Shown piece by piece: positions 35,432-46,299 of a stretch of DNA of 64,000 nt. The stretch is taken from NCBI GenBank assembly GCA_026990595.1, contig JALXCZ010000004.1, positions 1 through 64,000 of the forward strand, in the 5' to 3' direction. The notes beneath the pieces were generated by a model. The model had not been told where the DNA came from. It searched no databases and was given only the letters and a program-made list of their open reading frames with translations. Source of the stretch: Sulfurovum sp. (lineage in GTDB: Bacteria > Campylobacterota > Campylobacteria > Campylobacterales > Sulfurovaceae). Every line of letters begins with the position of its first letter. The first letter of the stretch is position 1. A program made the position numbers and the translations under genes.

Positions 35432-35563
35432 TGTAATCCTTAACAGGAGTAGTTAACTCTGATTTTAACCAATATACCTTAACTTTTCGACAATTCAGCC
35501 CAGCTTCCGAGCTACTTTTTGACTCAACAATCATTTGAAATAAATGGCTATGAGAAGTGCCTT

Positions 35564-35977
35564 TTATATCTTACACCCTTTCCCTGCAATATCTTCCAGA
35601 CTTGATTCCCGAAACATCTTTTGTAATAAAAGCTTTGGTTCCATCCACTGGTCATGAAGAGCACATTTACACATCCCATTACAAAACCCTATACCCAAAA
35701 CACACTGTTCCTCCTGAATTGAATCATGAAATACATTTAAAATATCATCAACTTTAATGTCTGAAGCTTTTTTACTTAGACTATATCCACCTTCTCGCCC
35801 TCTCATTGAAATGACCAGATCTGCTTTCACTAATTCAGTCATGATTTTTGTCAAAAATTTATAAGGTATCTGTAATACTTTAGCCAATTCTGTAGCATTT
35901 ATCAGTGGAGAATCTTTTTTGTCAGCCATATAAGCCAACATTCGTATCGCATATTGTGAGGTATTACTTAATTGCAT
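35564..35977 (-). CDS. Rrf2-family Fe-S transcriptional regulator, NsrR/IscR-like
   Basis: 137 aa. Winged HTH with INATELAKVLQIPYKFLTKI (about residues 26-45) and RGREGGYSLSK. Four cysteines (C92, C99, C103, C105) could ligate an Fe-S cluster sensing NO or redox state. It is divergent from norCBDQEF by 135 bp, and that gap holds two inverted repeats, so it is the likely repressor of that operon. NsrR is the best analogue, but Cys spacing differs slightly. Confidence 0.85.
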   Translation of the reverse strand: MQLSNTSQYAIRMLAYMADKKDSPLINATELAKVLQIPYKFLTKIMTELVKADLVISMRGREGGYSLSKKASDIKVDDILNVFHDSIQEEQCVLGIGFCNGMCKCALHDQWMEPKLLLQKMFRESSLEDIAGKGCKI

Positions 35978-36011
35978 ATGACCCCTTTAAATTTAACTTT
36001 GTACGTCATAT

Positions 36012-36094
36012 TATAATACAAATAGTTTAATTACTACTTTAAGGTAGTATTAAAGAATACTAGCTAATATTCCAATTACTACTAAAAGGTAGAA
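36012..36094 (+). promoter_or_regulatory. Promoter and two candidate Rrf2 operators of the norCBDQEF operon
   Basis: TATAAT at 36012-36017 is a good -10. Downstream lie TACTAC-N6-GTAGTA (36032-36049, perfect arms) and TACTAC-N6-GTAGAA (36077-36094), 45 bp apart. A further AGTATT/AATACT palindrome overlaps the first. Two copies of one 18-bp dyad next to an Rrf2 gene fit repressor operators. AAGGAG precedes the norC ATG. Confidence 0.62.
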
Positions 36095-36112
36095 TTTAAA
36101 AAAGGAGTATTT

Positions 36113-37938
<1,826 letters not shown>

Positions 37939-37939
37939 A

Positions 37940-39733
37940 ATGCTTAACTACTGGCTTGAGTTTGAAGAAAGTATCGGTAAAAAATGGGATAAATATCTCA
38001 ATAAAAAAGTACACAAACCTCACGAAGAGGCGCGTATATTCTTTGCCGATATCACCAAATCACTCCATATTTTTTACCACCTTTTAGGTGGTGAAAAAGC
38101 AAAAGATTTACAAGTTACAGATAAAAGACATCTCAAAGTATCACGATCTATTTTAGAAAAAATTTCCTTTTTGGGAAAAGAGTTTTATCTGACATGGCAA
38201 GATGAGAAAGCCGTCTACCTTCCTGCATCATTCGCATATTTCAAGACAAAAAAAGAAAATGAGATGCTTTACTACTGGCTTGTAGCAATGGCAACAAAAA
38301 CCCGGATAAACAGCTTAAATTTACAGGAACAAAACATTCAGACAAGCCATTATCTTATAAATAAATACAGTGGATTTGCACTATTTTATAAAAATGCAAC
38401 AGCCTATCTCAGTCAGGAATTTGAACAATTATCTTTTATTAACTCTTTTGAAAATTTGAAAGATGAAGCGTTAATAAAAGAGTATCCAAATCCCTTATGG
38501 ATATACCCCTCCCCTCTAGAAAGCAATCTTATAAAACCTGTGGAAAATGAAGATGATTTTCTAGAGGAACAAGAGCGGAATCCCAAAGATGAACTTGAAA
38601 TGAAAAAACAGACAAATCAAGCTGACGATGATAGAGATACAGATGGTTTTTTGGCTTTTTTACCAGAATCATTGATGAGTATCTTTGAACAAGTCAATGT
38701 AGACAGACTTGAAGATGACAGCTTTGATGAAGACGCCTTGTATCATGCAGAAGATTTGGATGAGATCACCATAGGAAAAAAACGGGCAAATCTCTCTTCA
38801 CGTATCAAAATGGATTTAGACTTAAAGCCGGATATGACCGAAATATATCCTCTTGGAAAAGGACATTTGATTAATGAATGGGATTACAGAAAGAATGACT
38901 ACCTTGTTAACTATGTCCGTATCAAACCACAAATCACCATCAATGTGGAGCCTGTTAAATTACCAAACAGACTAAAAAAAACTGTACGAAAAATTCAAAA
39001 TGAATTAGATTTACTTGCACTTGACAGAATCAAAAATGATAAACTACCATACGGAGATGAGCTAAATATTGATGAATGGATAAAGTATGTAAGCCATCAA
39101 AATAAATCGATGCATCATCAGAATTTCTACACAACGTATGAAAAGACAACAAGAGATATAGCAACTCTTATCCTTGCTGATGTCTCTTTGTCTACAGACG
39201 GAGGGATCACGCAGGAGATAAGAATTATAGATGTGATTAAAGATGCGCTGATGGTTTTTAGTGAAGCACTTGAACGTTTGGAAGATAACTTTGCTATCTA
39301 TTCTTTTTCCTCTTTGCAAAATAAAAAAGTCTTTTTTAATATCATTAAGAACTTTAAAGAAAAATATTCAGATAGGATTCGTGGACAAATTGAGAGTATG
39401 AAATCTCAATACTATACACGCCTTGGCGCCGCTATAAGAGAGAGTACAAAAATTCTGGAAAAGCAACAAAATACAAATAAACTCCTCCTTATCATCAGCG
39501 ATGGTAAGCCTAATGATGAAGACCGGTACGATGGAAGATACGGTATTGAGGATACAAAAAAAGCTATCGAAGAGGTACGCAAAAAAGGTATTACACCTTT
39601 TTGTATCACTATCGATTTAGATGCAAAAGAATATCTCAACTACCTCTTTGGACACAATGGCTATGCCATTGTGAGAAATGGAGAGAAACTTCCAAAAATA
39701 CTGCCGGAAATCTATATTAATTTAACAAAATAA
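37940..39733 (+). CDS. norD: NorD, VWA-domain NO reductase maturation protein
   Basis: 597 aa from ATG 37940, 1 nt after the norB stop; an in-frame extension back to 37811 lies within norB and is rejected. Long N-terminal helical part, acidic middle, then a C-terminal von Willebrand A domain with the MIDAS motif DVSLSTDGG near residue 413 and ISDGKPNDEDRYDG. Works with the AAA+ protein NorQ to activate NorBC, probably in iron insertion. Confidence 0.93.
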   Translation: MLNYWLEFEESIGKKWDKYLNKKVHKPHEEARIFFADITKSLHIFYHLLGGEKAKDLQVTDKRHLKVSRSILEKISFLGKEFYLTWQDEKAVYLPASFAYFKTKKENEMLYYWLVAMATKTRINSLNLQEQNIQTSHYLINKYSGFALFYKNATAYLSQEFEQLSFINSFENLKDEALIKEYPNPLWIYPSPLESNLIKPVENEDDFLEEQERNPKDELEMKKQTNQADDDRDTDGFLAFLPESLMSIFEQVNVDRLEDDSFDEDALYHAEDLDEITIGKKRANLSSRIKMDLDLKPDMTEIYPLGKGHLINEWDYRKNDYLVNYVRIKPQITINVEPVKLPNRLKKTVRKIQNELDLLALDRIKNDKLPYGDELNIDEWIKYVSHQNKSMHHQNFYTTYEKTTRDIATLILADVSLSTDGGITQEIRIIDVIKDALMVFSEALERLEDNFAIYSFSSLQNKKVFFNIIKNFKEKYSDRIRGQIESMKSQYYTRLGAAIRESTKILEKQQNTNKLLLIISDGKPNDEDRYDGRYGIEDTKKAIEEVRKKGITPFCITIDLDAKEYLNYLFGHNGYAIVRNGEKLPKILPEIYINLTK

Positions 39734-39743
39734 AGGAAACAAT

Positions 39744-40535
39744 ATGTCAAAAAGTTATTATTTACCTCAAGCAAATGAAGTGGAACTCTTTAAAGCTGCC
39801 GCACAGATGAATTTACCTATCTTGATTAAAGGTCCGACCGGATGTGGCAAGACAAGATTTATTGAGACAATGGGTGAAGAGCTTGGTAGAGATGTCTATA
39901 CTGTTGTTTGTCACGATGACTTGAGTGCTGCAGACCTGCTTGGTCGTCATCTCATTAATGAAAATGGTACTTTTTGGCAGGATGGACCTCTTACAAAGGC
40001 TGTAAGACATGGTGGTATTTGCTATCTGGACGAGATTATAGAAGCAAGAAAAGACACAACTGTTATCTTACACTCCTTGGCAGATTACCGTAGAGTTTTA
40101 CCTATAGACAGAACGGGAGAAGTCATAGAAGCACATCCAGACTTTATGCTTGTAGTTTCCTATAATCCAGGTTATCAAAATGTTCTAAAGGGAATGAAAC
40201 CCAGTACAAAACAGAGATTTATCTCATTAAGTTTTGATTATCCAAAAGAAGAAATAGAGATACAGGTACTTATAAAAGAGAGTGGTATTGATGAAGACAC
40301 AGCAAAAAAACTCGTCTCAATTGCAGGTGAAATCCGCCAACTTGATGATACCGATATACAAGAAGCAGTTTCAACAAGACTCCTTATCTATGCAGGAAAA
40401 CTAATCACTAAAGGATTTAACCCCTATCAAGCCTGTATGCACTCTATAGTAGAATCACTAAGCGATGAAAATGACGTTCTGAAAGTACTTGAAAAGCTGA
40501 TTGCACTTCATTTTACAAAGGATACAGATGCCTGA
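39744..40535 (+). CDS. norQ: NorQ, MoxR-type AAA+ ATPase
   Basis: 263 aa. Walker A GPTGCGKT at 30-37, Walker B CYLDEI near residue 93, and the arginine-finger region PSTKQRFISLSFDYP. Partner of NorD in NO reductase assembly. Overlaps norE by 8 nt. Confidence 0.94.
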   Translation: MSKSYYLPQANEVELFKAAAQMNLPILIKGPTGCGKTRFIETMGEELGRDVYTVVCHDDLSAADLLGRHLINENGTFWQDGPLTKAVRHGGICYLDEIIEARKDTTVILHSLADYRRVLPIDRTGEVIEAHPDFMLVVSYNPGYQNVLKGMKPSTKQRFISLSFDYPKEEIEIQVLIKESGIDEDTAKKLVSIAGEIRQLDDTDIQEAVSTRLLIYAGKLITKGFNPYQACMHSIVESLSDENDVLKVLEKLIALHFTKDTDA

Positions 40536-41127
40536 CAATGCGGTAAAAAAAGAACTCTATCCTCCTGGGGATTTTGGCGTTTGGATCATTATTTATGTAG
40601 AACTTATTACGTTTGGTCTTTTCTTTATAGGTTATGCTTTTTCACGCAGAGCAAATCTTGAAATGTTTAACCACTCTCAACTGATGCTGGAGACAACATC
40701 AGGGTTTATCAATACCCTGTTTTTGGTAACAAGTAGCTATTTTGTGGTAAAAGCGGTCACAAGTATTCAAAACTTGACACATGATCGCCGTGAAGAGTTT
40801 AATAAAAAAGCATCCAAATGGTTACTGCTTGCTATGCTTTTTGGAGCTGGTTTTTTAGTCAATAAAATATTTGAATTTTCTCATATGTTTGGAGAAGGAC
40901 TTTCCCTTAGTACGAACAAGTTCTTTATGTTTTATTTTATGTTGACCGGCTTTCACTTTATGCATGTGCTTTTAGGAACCGTTATTTTATTTAACATTTT
41001 TCAAAGAACGAGAATTCATGGCTATACCGTTGAAGACCACAAAGGCATAATAAGTGGTGCTGCCTATTGGCATATGGTCGATTTTTTATGGATTATTCTC
41101 TTTCCATTAGTATATATTATAAGATAA
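40528..41127 (+). CDS. norE: NorE, haem-copper oxidase subunit III-like
   Basis: 199 aa with five predicted helices and the COX3 signature GFHFMHVLLGT near residue 140. The N-terminus PPGDFGVWIIIYVEL matches NorE. Supports NO reductase activity but is not catalytic. ATG 40528 lies inside the norQ end. Confidence 0.9.
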   Translation: MPDNAVKKELYPPGDFGVWIIIYVELITFGLFFIGYAFSRRANLEMFNHSQLMLETTSGFINTLFLVTSSYFVVKAVTSIQNLTHDRREEFNKKASKWLLLAMLFGAGFLVNKIFEFSHMFGEGLSLSTNKFFMFYFMLTGFHFMHVLLGTVILFNIFQRTRIHGYTVEDHKGIISGAAYWHMVDFLWIILFPLVYIIR

Positions 41128-41136
41128 GGCAAAAAG

Positions 41137-41391
41137 ATGACAAAAACTTTAGAAATTGTTTGGATAATTTTAGTGGGCTTGACTATTTTTGCTTACCTCT
41201 TGGGACATTTGCATTATATCAACAGCTTTTTTGTAGCCATACTGCTTGTAACAACATTTATAAAAGTACAGTTGGTATTGGATTATTTTATGGAACTCAA
41301 AAATGTTACGGGGAAATATAGATGGATACCAAGCATATGGCTTACCATTGTTATTTCACTTATTGCTGTGGCATATTATCTACCCGCATAG
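41137..41391 (+). CDS. norF: NorF-like, subunit IV-type small membrane protein
   Basis: 84 aa, three helices, COX4-prokaryotic type (VQLVLDYFMELKNVTG). Nine nt after norE, last gene of the operon. The norE-norF pair accompanies cNOR in many denitrifiers. Confidence 0.82.
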   Translation: MTKTLEIVWIILVGLTIFAYLLGHLHYINSFFVAILLVTTFIKVQLVLDYFMELKNVTGKYRWIPSIWLTIVISLIAVAYYLPA

Positions 41392-41402
41392 TATGCACTG
41401 AC

Positions 41403-41425
41403 CATACCTTCGAATCTAAGGTATG
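41403..41425. terminator. Convergent terminator hairpin
   Basis: CATACCTT/AAGGTATG with a 7-nt loop sits between norF and the convergent flavin reductase gene and overlaps the latter's stop. Confidence 0.55.
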
Positions 41426-42012
41426 ACAGGCGCTTCTATCTCTTCACCCAAAAAAGCATAACTCTTGCCTATACGTGCCACAGGATCAAATGAAATAGTC
41501 AATCTCTCTTTATCGGTAATGACCTCATCATCAACAAATATATGTTTGACATTTAAAACCAAAGGAATCGTACTGCCACCTCCCAAATCTATCTCTTGAT
41601 TCAGTTCACAGACATAGGCACACGGTACCCCTTTTATCATAGGAGGATAGCCCTCTGCCAAAGGCTTCGTTCCTATTGAAAAAAGTGCTGCTTCACTAAG
41701 TTCTTTATCTAATCCTTTAGAAGAAAAGTGCATCTTCTCTAAATCTTCCTCTTTTACCATACAAATAGTACATTTTTTGTGTTTACGTATGTTTGCCAAT
41801 GTATCTTTAGGAGTACCATCAGGCTTATGTCCAACCGAAATAAGTACAGAAGCAGGCTCAGAGGACAATCCTATAAAGTAGGAAAAAGGAGCAATATTCA
41901 CTACCCCCTCATCTTCTGTCACAACCCATGCGATAGGTCTAGGTATGATAGTTTGTGCCATCAGTTTGTAAGTTTCGTTTAACGTTTTATCTTTACATAG
42001 ATCAAATATCAT
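41416..42012 (-). CDS. Flavin reductase-like FMN-binding protein
   Basis: 198 aa from ATG 42012, which overlaps the upstream cytochrome stop as ATGA. The split-barrel domain is recognised by IIPRPIAWVVTEDEGVVNIAPFSYF (residues about 20-44, FMN-binding) and a distal GGGSTIPLVLNV. Could reduce free flavin or act as an NADH-dependent oxidoreductase; coupling to a di-haem cytochrome is unusual. Confidence 0.85.
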   Translation of the reverse strand: MIFDLCKDKTLNETYKLMAQTIIPRPIAWVVTEDEGVVNIAPFSYFIGLSSEPASVLISVGHKPDGTPKDTLANIRKHKKCTICMVKEEDLEKMHFSSKGLDKELSEAALFSIGTKPLAEGYPPMIKGVPCAYVCELNQEIDLGGGSTIPLVLNVKHIFVDDEVITDKERLTISFDPVARIGKSYAFLGEEIEAPVIP

Positions 42013-42761
42013 TTTTTTACCTTCCATGGTGTTTCTAGTCTGTTTTTAGCAGGTCTTGCCTCCTGTTTTTTGGAGGTATCTTTTTGTATCCATTGCTGCA
42101 ATGTTAAAATATTCTCTTGTGTTAAGTGACTTTTAAATGCAGGCATCATCACATGAAAGCCTTCCCATTTTCCATGACTTCCATTGGCAATAGTATCTTT
42201 TATCTCTTTGGCATTCCGTTTTGCAATCCTTGAAAAAGAGGGACCTACCCCTTTTTTCTCAAAGCTATGACAGTTAAAACAACCACTTTTACGTGCTATT
42301 TGTTCCCCTTTTGGCAAGGCATCAAAATCCGCTTTTGCCTGCATCTGTTTGAGATACTTCTGCTGGTCATAAAAATCATACATATACGAAGCAATGGCTT
42401 CGAGTTCATCTTCAGTAACATTGCCTTTTTGCGATGGCATCACCCCGTAGGTTTTAAGGCTCTCTTTGTCACAGTATGATTTTTTAGCACTTGGGTGAAT
42501 GACATAATCCTGCACAAAAGGGATAAACTTACTGTATTTTTCATCATCCATAGTGATCTTCATAAAATCTTTCAAATGAAAGACTACAGCCATCATAGGT
42601 GGTGCCTTCTCATCTTCATATGTACTTGGTGGCATTTTCAGGTTATGGCACACAGCACATTTTTCCTCTATCAGCGTCTCACCATCATACTTTATTTTTT
42701 TACCCTGATTAAAACACCCAGTCAATAACCATACGGCTATCATTGCTGCAACATAACGCAT
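42009..42761 (-). CDS. Di-haem cytochrome c lipoprotein
   Basis: 250 aa. Lipobox LTGC at Cys16; haem sites CAVCH (35-39) and CFNCH (161-165), the second domain ending MMPAFKSHLT with a likely axial Met. Two class I-like domains. Outer or inner membrane-tethered electron carrier. Start-stop overlap with the flavin reductase gene; Nfu-like gene 14 nt upstream. Confidence 0.88.
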   Translation of the reverse strand: MRYVAAMIAVWLLTGCFNQGKKIKYDGETLIEEKCAVCHNLKMPPSTYEDEKAPPMMAVVFHLKDFMKITMDDEKYSKFIPFVQDYVIHPSAKKSYCDKESLKTYGVMPSQKGNVTEDELEAIASYMYDFYDQQKYLKQMQAKADFDALPKGEQIARKSGCFNCHSFEKKGVGPSFSRIAKRNAKEIKDTIANGSHGKWEGFHVMMPAFKSHLTQENILTLQQWIQKDTSKKQEARPAKNRLETPWKVKK

Positions 42762-42775
42762 AGATTCTCCTTCGC

Positions 42776-43129
42776 TTAAAAAAGCTTTTTCACTTTATCC
42801 ATCAAACCCTCTTTTTTATCAATGGTCTGTGTCTCTTCTGCTTCTTCCTGAGTATAGAATTCATCAGGTAAAGCATTTTCCGGTGTACCATCCACATTGA
42901 CAACCACAAGTTCAGGATGTATTAACTCTCTTAGTTTTTTCTGTACTACCATCTTGGTAGTCATTAAACTCATAGAACATCCATGACAAGTACCGGTAAG
43001 TTCAATATACACCGTACCATCTTTGGTACCTAAAAGTTTTATATCACCTCCATGAGAGTTCACATATTCATTTACGGTAGGTAAATGATGCTTTACTGCT
43101 TCATAAATATCTTCATCTGAAAAAGTCAT
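42776..43129 (-). CDS. NifU C-terminal domain (Nfu-type) Fe-S scaffold
   Basis: 117 aa. Contains the Nfu motif with C48 and C51 (TGTCHGCSM) in GGDIKLLGTKDGTVYIEL context. Transfers Fe-S clusters to target proteins. The usual NifU C-terminal domain is followed by about 35 extra residues. Between yajR-like and cytochrome genes and perhaps under the Fur-like site at 44517. Confidence 0.9.
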   Translation of the reverse strand: MTFSDEDIYEAVKHHLPTVNEYVNSHGGDIKLLGTKDGTVYIELTGTCHGCSMSLMTTKMVVQKKLRELIHPELVVVNVDGTPENALPDEFYTQEEAEETQTIDKKEGLMDKVKKLF

Positions 43130-43153
43130 ACTATTATCCTCTATATATTCTGC

Positions 43154-44467
43154 TTATTTAAGCAATTTTCTAATTTCATCTTCATTAGTTTGGGTCTCAT
43201 CATATTTCACCACTACCACATGTTCCGTATCGTTAATATACCACTCTTTACATCCTTTCAACTGATGCAGATCTTGATGTTTGGCATGGTCTGTATCATC
43301 CAAATGGATGTAAGCTATCTTTGTTTTTGCAGGATTATTCATGGAGATGATCATCACAGCCCATGCCACACACAGCACTATAATACCATAAGAGATAACA
43401 CTTAATGTTGTAAAATCAAGCAGCATACCGCCAATGAAACCACCAATAAAGGTTCCAAAGTATCCAAAACTGTTAAAAATACCGAGCACTCGTCCTCTTT
43501 GATGAACTTTTGCATACTTCGAAGCCAATGACTGTAAAATAGGCTCCTGCATATTGAACCCTATAAAAAAGACTATCACCCCTGCACTAAAAAGCATACT
43601 TGTATGACTCATACCAATAAGCAGATAGGAGATAGCAAGAAAAAGAACACCAAGAAGTAGAATGAGTTTATATTTTCCTTTTTTCTCTGCGATCATTGCC
43701 GCAGGTCCCATGGCTAAAATACCCACGATCATAGAAGGAAGATAAATTTTATAAAGCTCTGCCTTCTCCCAGCCATAGGTTTTAACCAATACGATCGGAA
43801 TGATCATAAAGGCAAATGTCATAAACCCTTTTACCAGCATATTGGTAATATTCATCTTCATCAAATCTTTATTTTCAAACAGTTTGAATTTGTCACTTTC
43901 CAAGTAGGTATGCTTGATAACAGGAGGATTTGGAACATATTTTATCAAAATAAAAATAGAGAGCAACGCTAAAAAGGTCACAAAAAAGAAAAGGGTCGGC
44001 ACACCACCAAAGTGTGCTGCAATAGTAGGACCTGCCACCATAGAAAGGGCAAATGCCATACCTATGCTTCCTCCCATGATCGCCATAGCTTTACCACGTT
44101 CTTCTTCATGTACCACATCACTAATAGTCGCTGTAATCACAGAACCTATGGCTCCAGCCCCCTGAAGCAGCCGCCCAAGAAGCAACGTATAGACATCTGT
44201 AGCTAACCCAGCCACCAATGAACCAATAGCAAAAATGATCAACCCGACAATAATGGTCTTTTTTCTTCCTATCTTGTCACTGATCGTACCAAACGGCACC
44301 TGAAACAACATTTGGGTAATAGCATACCCACCGATAATAATACCCACCATCGTATGACTGGAATTTGGCATATTGAGTGCATAAATGGACAGCACAGGAA
44401 GTACAATAAACAACCCGAACATTCTCAGGGAGATAATGAGGTTGAGCGGTAGAATTTTTTTAAACAT
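43154..44467 (-). CDS. YajR-like MFS transporter with C-terminal YAM-type domain
   Basis: 437 aa from ATG 44467. Twelve helices; MFS signature GTISDKIGRKKTIIVGL after helix 2 and SLRMFGLFIVLPVLSIYAL at the start, as in YajR. The C-terminal 65 residues (GCKEWYINDTEHVVVVKYDE) match the ferredoxin-like YAM domain. Substrate unknown. An in-frame ATG at 44497 is possible but less conserved. Confidence 0.88.
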   Translation of the reverse strand: MFKKILPLNLIISLRMFGLFIVLPVLSIYALNMPNSSHTMVGIIIGGYAITQMLFQVPFGTISDKIGRKKTIIVGLIIFAIGSLVAGLATDVYTLLLGRLLQGAGAIGSVITATISDVVHEEERGKAMAIMGGSIGMAFALSMVAGPTIAAHFGGVPTLFFFVTFLALLSIFILIKYVPNPPVIKHTYLESDKFKLFENKDLMKMNITNMLVKGFMTFAFMIIPIVLVKTYGWEKAELYKIYLPSMIVGILAMGPAAMIAEKKGKYKLILLLGVLFLAISYLLIGMSHTSMLFSAGVIVFFIGFNMQEPILQSLASKYAKVHQRGRVLGIFNSFGYFGTFIGGFIGGMLLDFTTLSVISYGIIVLCVAWAVMIISMNNPAKTKIAYIHLDDTDHAKHQDLHQLKGCKEWYINDTEHVVVVKYDETQTNEDEIRKLLK

Positions 44468-44516
44468 GGTTTCTTTCCTTCTAGTATTTTTAAACATATC
44501 ATTATAGATAAGTTAG

Positions 44517-44535
44517 GTTAATGATAATTATTACT
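44517..44535. promoter_or_regulatory. Candidate Fur box upstream of the yajR-like operon
   Basis: GTTAATGATAATTATTACT matches the classical 19-bp Fur consensus (GATAATGATAATCATTATC) at 15 of 19 positions. A weaker adjoining segment (ATATCATTATAGATAAG, about 44496-44512) could extend it. It precedes a gene run that includes an Fe-S scaffold. Confidence 0.5.
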
Positions 44536-44581
44536 TTATCGTATGTTACTCTTCTGATTCTTAAATCAGACTAAATTAGTC

Positions 44582-45799
44582 TTATTTAATTTCTTTTAAC
44601 TGTCTACTAATTAAAAATCCTATACTCAATAACAGGATACTTAAAAGATATATCACCGTATAGCTGCTTACAAACTTCAAAATAACCCCGCCCAGAACCG
44701 GGAAAAAAAGTCCAAATGAGCTGATATTTGTCTGTAATGCGGTATAGACAGGGCGTTTTTCTTCCGGAGCTATCTCAATGACCAGATTCATCCCGGCAAT
44801 ATTGAACCCGTCCAAGGCAATACCAAAAAGCAAAAAGATAACAGCATACACATAGACACTGTTTGCGAATAATGCAATGACAAAAGCAGCAATCATAAAA
44901 AGAAAACTGAGTGAAAGCATTTTTTCATAGTCATGGATCTTCCTCCATAGAAAAGTGCTCCCCAAAATACTGCCTACCATCTGTACAGTAATAAATCCGC
45001 CCAGCATCCAACCTGTCAGTGTAAAAGTACTATTGGCATTAAGTATCACAAAAGGCATAGATAGAAAATAGCTGAAGCTAAGAAAAATCGCAAGTATCTG
45101 CTGTTGCAGTCGTTTGTCTTCTTTTAGTGTTACCGTCGCATTTTTTATAAATGTTTTAAAATGCTTCTCTTTGACAGAAACATTCTCCTTTATGGGCTCT
45201 TCTATGGTAACAAACGTCACAAACCCTATAACCATAAAGAGACTGCTTACCATGAACAGATAGGCATAATTTAGAGGTGCCTCATAATGGTTAAGCACAT
45301 ACCCTGCAACGCCTCCGCTGATAATAGAGGCAATGGAGCCTGCCACCTGTCTATTTGCCATCGTCTTACCGCGATATTTCTTGGAAAAGAGTTTGGCTTG
45401 AAGCTCTTTAAAATAGATAGCACCAAAGCCTGCTGAAAAAGAGAAGAAAAAGAGCCCTGAACCTATGAGAAACAGCGTCAATGGCTTGTTACTGTCACCA
45501 ATAAAAAAAATACTCAATCCTATGGAGAACCAGGAGATCCAGCGAAAGAAAAAGACTTTCCTCAGATAGGGAAGCACACGCTTATATGCCTGTGCATGAA
45601 AAGCAGCATAAAGCTGTACTGTAATCGCTCCTCCACGAAGCAAAGAGGCAAAAATACCTACCATAATCACGCTGTTACTGAAGTGGTGTACCATCAAAGG
45701 CAGAATAGTTGAAGGCTCAGCAATAGTAATTGCCAAAGCCAAAAAGAAAGCATGTATTACATTCTTGATATTATTTTTAGGGTCATCAATTTTGAACAT
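44582..45799 (-). CDS. MFS transporter
   Basis: 405 aa, twelve helices, MFS fold (N-terminal half FLALAITIAEPSTILPLMVHHF; AGFGAIYFKELQAKLFSKKYRG loop). No substrate clue. Its ATG follows the TrmO gene stop by 0 nt, so the two are coupled. Confidence 0.85.
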   Translation of the reverse strand: MFKIDDPKNNIKNVIHAFFLALAITIAEPSTILPLMVHHFSNSVIMVGIFASLLRGGAITVQLYAAFHAQAYKRVLPYLRKVFFFRWISWFSIGLSIFFIGDSNKPLTLFLIGSGLFFFSFSAGFGAIYFKELQAKLFSKKYRGKTMANRQVAGSIASIISGGVAGYVLNHYEAPLNYAYLFMVSSLFMVIGFVTFVTIEEPIKENVSVKEKHFKTFIKNATVTLKEDKRLQQQILAIFLSFSYFLSMPFVILNANSTFTLTGWMLGGFITVQMVGSILGSTFLWRKIHDYEKMLSLSFLFMIAAFVIALFANSVYVYAVIFLLFGIALDGFNIAGMNLVIEIAPEEKRPVYTALQTNISSFGLFFPVLGGVILKFVSSYTVIYLLSILLLSIGFLISRQLKEIK

Positions 45800-46297
45800 C
45801 TATTGGCTTTCTACAAACCGATCATCCGAGCGCTTCTTGCTTACCTCATCTAAACTTGCCTGCATCCATCCTGATCTTGCATCTGTCTCTACTTTATCAA
45901 AATTTTCTATATAGGGTTTAATATCCAGGAGTGGTGTACCATCTAAAATATCTACCCCTCTTATCGTTACGATATTTTTGTTTACACTCACAAGCTCTAC
46001 TACTGAAAGCCCCATTCCGTTAGGATGCATTGGTGTCCGGGTAGAAAAAACACCTCTTGGGGTATTGGTCTTGTCATTAAAAGGAACCACACTCAGTTTT
46101 GGCTCTCTGACCTTATGAAAATGGTAGATAAGATACACATGGCTGAAGCCATCAAGATCTTTAAGCCCCTCTTCATACTCTTCTTTAAATTCTATGGTTG
46201 CATAGACCTCTTTTGCCCCTTTGGGCTGTACCGGCATATTGATCAAATCACAAAAGGGAGATCGAATGGTGGCAATTTGTTTTAAAGTAAAATGCAT
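45800..46297 (-). CDS. TrmO/TsaA-domain tRNA methyltransferase-like protein
   Basis: 165 aa. Contains the TsaA motifs IATIRSPFCDL, LKDLDGFSHVYLIYHFH, NTPRGVFSTRTPMHPNGMGLS and DILDGTPLLDIKPY. E. coli TrmO methylates t6A37 of tRNA-Thr; length here is the core domain only. Two nt after the preceding methyltransferase gene. Confidence 0.88.
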   Translation of the reverse strand: MHFTLKQIATIRSPFCDLINMPVQPKGAKEVYATIEFKEEYEEGLKDLDGFSHVYLIYHFHKVREPKLSVVPFNDKTNTPRGVFSTRTPMHPNGMGLSVVELVSVNKNIVTIRGVDILDGTPLLDIKPYIENFDKVETDARSGWMQASLDEVSKKRSDDRFVESQ

Positions 46298-46299
46298 TT

